A stretch of 64,000 nucleotides of DNA, taken from Phoenix dactylifera (Eukaryota; Streptophyta; Magnoliopsida; Arecales; Arecaceae). The stretch covers positions 2,645,001-2,709,000 of the forward strand of contig NW_024067666.1 of NCBI RefSeq assembly GCF_009389715.1, given 5' to 3'. Under the pieces are notes generated by a model. That model did not search any database. It saw only the letters and a program-made list of their open reading frames with translations, and had not been told where the DNA came from. Below are positions 61,590 to 64,000 of the stretch, piece after piece. Position 1 is the first letter of the stretch, and every line of letters begins with the position of its first letter. The position numbers and the translations under genes are program-made.

Positions 61590-63040
61590 CCCAAGATTGA
61601 GGTATGAGTTCATGGATCTTGTATATGCATATAATTTTATACTCCTCAAGCCAAAATTCCATATCTCATGTTGTGGACTTCGAACTATTCCGGGGTCATA
61701 AGCTTTGTGGCTCTGTAGCTTGTTGCTTATGACAATTTTGAGTTCCATATGGTGACCGTTGAGTCATTCAGAGATTGGTATATGAAAGATGGGGAAAAAA
61801 TTATGGCATGGTCCGCATTCTATTTTCGCATATTGTGATCTTGAAACCTGTCTAGGGCAACTATATATATCGAGCATAGTAAATGAAACTTGATCACTAG
61901 ACCCTTCATAGTTTGTTTCAATTAATAATATTCAGTCTTCATATAACAACTATGGAACTATTCAGGGGTCACTAAAAGAAACTTGGAAAAAATTATAGCC
62001 ATGCCCAAATTCCATCAATTCATGCTGTGACCCAGAACCATTATGAGGTCACTGTACGAAGAACACATAACAGAATTCAATCACCAGACCTTCTGTAATT
62101 TGTTGCTTATAGTAATTTTTGGTTTTATTATAATGACCACGAAACGATTCAGAGGTCTCTGTTACGAAATAATCGAAATCAATTTATGCAATGCCCAAAT
62201 TCTATGTCTGTATACCAAACATAGTAATGGAATTTGATCACCAAACTTTGTTGCTTATAATCATTTTCAGTTTTCATATCATAACCATGCAAGGATTACG
62301 ATATGAATCGTAAATTTATAACATGGCCCTAACTTCATGTTTCATTAACATGACTCAAAGACCAATCTGGGATTGCTATATTAAGCATGGCAAATGGAAT
62401 TTTAGCACCAGACTCCCCATACTTTGTTGCTTCTAATAACTAGCTATCTGTTTCCATATAGTAATGATGGAACCAACAATTCAAGTATCCCTATATGAAA
62501 TATGGAACAAAAAATTATAGCAAGGCCTAGATTCAAACCTTCTGCAGTTTGTTTTTCATAATATTTTTAAGTTTTCATATGTGATCATGGAACCATTCAA
62601 GGGTCACAATACGAAACATGCAAAACAATTTATAGCAAAGATCAAATTCCATGTTTTTATATTGAAATCTCTGAACCATTATGGGGTCACCATATGAAGT
62701 ACAGCTAAAAAATTTGATCAGAGGACTCTATGTAGTTTGTTCCTTATAATAACTTTTAGCTTCCATATAATGATGATGGAATCATTCAAGGGTCACTACA
62801 TGAAACATTGGCAAACAATTTCCGAGAAAGCACAAATTTCATATTTGCATAGCTAATGGAATTTGATCGCCGGAACCTCCATAGCCGGGTGCTTATAATA
62901 ATTTTCATCTTCCATATAATGAACCATTCAGGATTGCTATATGAAACATGGAAAAAATTGTAGCAAAGTCCAAATTTTGTGTTTGCATATGGTAATCCTA
63001 GAACTAGTTTGCGATCGCTATTAATGAAATTTGATCGTCG
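61590..63040. repeat. Degenerate satellite-like tandem array, about eight units
   Basis: The phrases TTTGTTGCTTATAATAATTTT, TTCCATATAATGA, CCATTCAGGGGTCAC, ATGAAACATGG, ATTATAGCAA and AATTCCATGTTTGCATA recur in the same order about eight times. The TTGTTGCTTAT core falls near 61717, 61910, 62098, 62247, 62425, 62540, 62735 and 62885. Spacing varies from about 120 to 195, so the ancestral unit is probably near 190 bases with internal deletions. It does not code. Confidence 0.85.
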
Positions 63041-64000
63041 GATTGTCAGAGGCTTCAGCCCTTGGAAATCCATTTTTGGTGGCTGTAACATATGCATGCA
63101 AAAATAAAGCCAGAAAGGCTTCAGAAAATGGAAGCAGGTGACAAAGTAATTGATGGCACTCTTTAGAAGAAACAAGAATATGTCCACAAGAAATGCTGAA
63201 GGCTACATGTTCAAGTGGTCATAGTTGCCAACAAGGTTAGAATTGCAAATGAATGAAGCTGCCTGCAAATATCTTGAAATATGGCCAAATGACCAGCTTG
63301 TTCTCTCTGTCTCTCTCTCTCTCTTTTGATCTTTTTTACAGAAAGCTTGTTCATGTTTGCTACTTGGAAAACAAGCTGAACTCCATATGATTAAAAAAAA
63401 GCTGAATTTAAGCCGCATTATGAGGATTCGCATATAAAATTACAAATAGTAGGGGATGCCTAACTATGCCATATAAACGACTTTCAACATTTTGCTAATC
63501 AAAATCCTAATCCTAATTATATGACAAGAGAGAGAAAGAGAGATTAAGGAAGTCACAATAAAAACCATAATTATAAACATAATCCCAAAATTTTAATTAA
63601 CATCACAATGATTTTCTTTTTGCGGAGACTTCTTCCATGGCAATAGCCAAGGCCCAAAAGAGCTAGCGTCCAAAGAGATTTTCTTGCAGGAACCAAAAGT
63701 AACTATGCCAGCCAGAGTGACGTCAAGACCACATGATCTTTCCAAGGATCTTATCTTCTCTCCGGGTTCATTGCATCTCCTACATTTTTATTCCTTAAAT
63801 CCGGAGAAAGGAACGAGGAGGGCCAAGGCCACCCTAGCCATGTCCCACCCAAGAAAGAGTAACCCCAAAGCGTTCTTATCCAAAATGATTCCATTGCCCG
63901 GGACCAATCGATAAATAATAAGTGCGGCTTACTTGACTTCCAGACAAAATACACTGCATGCATCATGTGGCCGTTCATGCTATCAATCACAGCTGCTTTT
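63041..64000. other. Intergenic, no gene recognised
   Basis: Contains a short (CT)n tract (about 63305-63324). Overlapping open frames on both strands at 63684-63990 lie in a GC-richer patch at the window edge. Neither translation is recognisable. The window ends before any gene can be defined. Confidence 0.5.

Noticed and set aside
63684-63990. Overlapping plus and minus frames at the window edge
   Set aside because: No recognisable product on either strand and the region is cut off. Not enough to call a gene.

Overview
This window is nuclear DNA of a flowering plant. The genes have GT-AG introns, several of them 3-4 kb long. AT-rich intergenic DNA is full of decayed retroelements, and the families are plant-specific (class III peroxidase, C1-2i zinc finger with an EAR motif, plastid-type CK2 alpha). 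The strong 5' GC bias of some first exons and the intron style suggest a monocot, perhaps a palm. That last step is inference.

Six protein-coding genes can be read with complete exon chains. From left to right they are: CTU2/NCS2, the cytosolic tRNA 2-thiolation protein 2 (minus, 5628-11160, 7 exons); a ZAT/STZ-type C2H2 zinc-finger repressor (plus, 17530-18246, intronless); a plastid-targeted casein kinase II alpha subunit (minus, 23058-35779, 10 exons, one GC-AG intron); a TADA1/HFI1-like SAGA adaptor (plus, 41403-42476, intronless CDS); a small conserved plant protein of unknown function whose first exon is very short (minus, 49470-49905, 2 exons); and a secreted class III peroxidase (minus, 50981-56086, 4 exons). 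For every multi-exon gene the exon lengths, splice phases and reading frames agree. A frameshifted fragment of a polyamine/amino-acid transporter gene lies at 37149-37490, and a decayed initiator-tRNA-Met copy at 13094-13163. The genes look functionally unrelated, as expected in a plant chromosome: RNA modification, stress transcription, kinase signalling, chromatin and cell-wall redox.

The rest is repeats and decay. There is a tRNA-derived SINE with 14-bp target-site duplications at 2640-2955. LINE pieces lie at 21118-21340, 36070-36425 and 59640-61160, and a possible RTE tail at 33235-33318. An old Ty3/Gypsy-like element (38050 to about 40470) is flanked by diverged LTRs, and a probable solo LTR at about 47430-48840 carries a degenerate minisatellite. 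Several TRIM-like short LTR fossils have primer-binding sites matching initiator tRNA-Met. There is also a degenerate satellite-like array at 61590-63040 and a number of two-copy local tandem duplications, one of which copies the 3' end of a CK2 alpha exon into the next intron.

I found no CRISPR array, operon, defence island, or anything I would call a new biological system. The items most worth a second look are the GC-AG intron with the duplicated exon end, the small hidden two-exon gene, the satellite-like array and the TRIM-like family.
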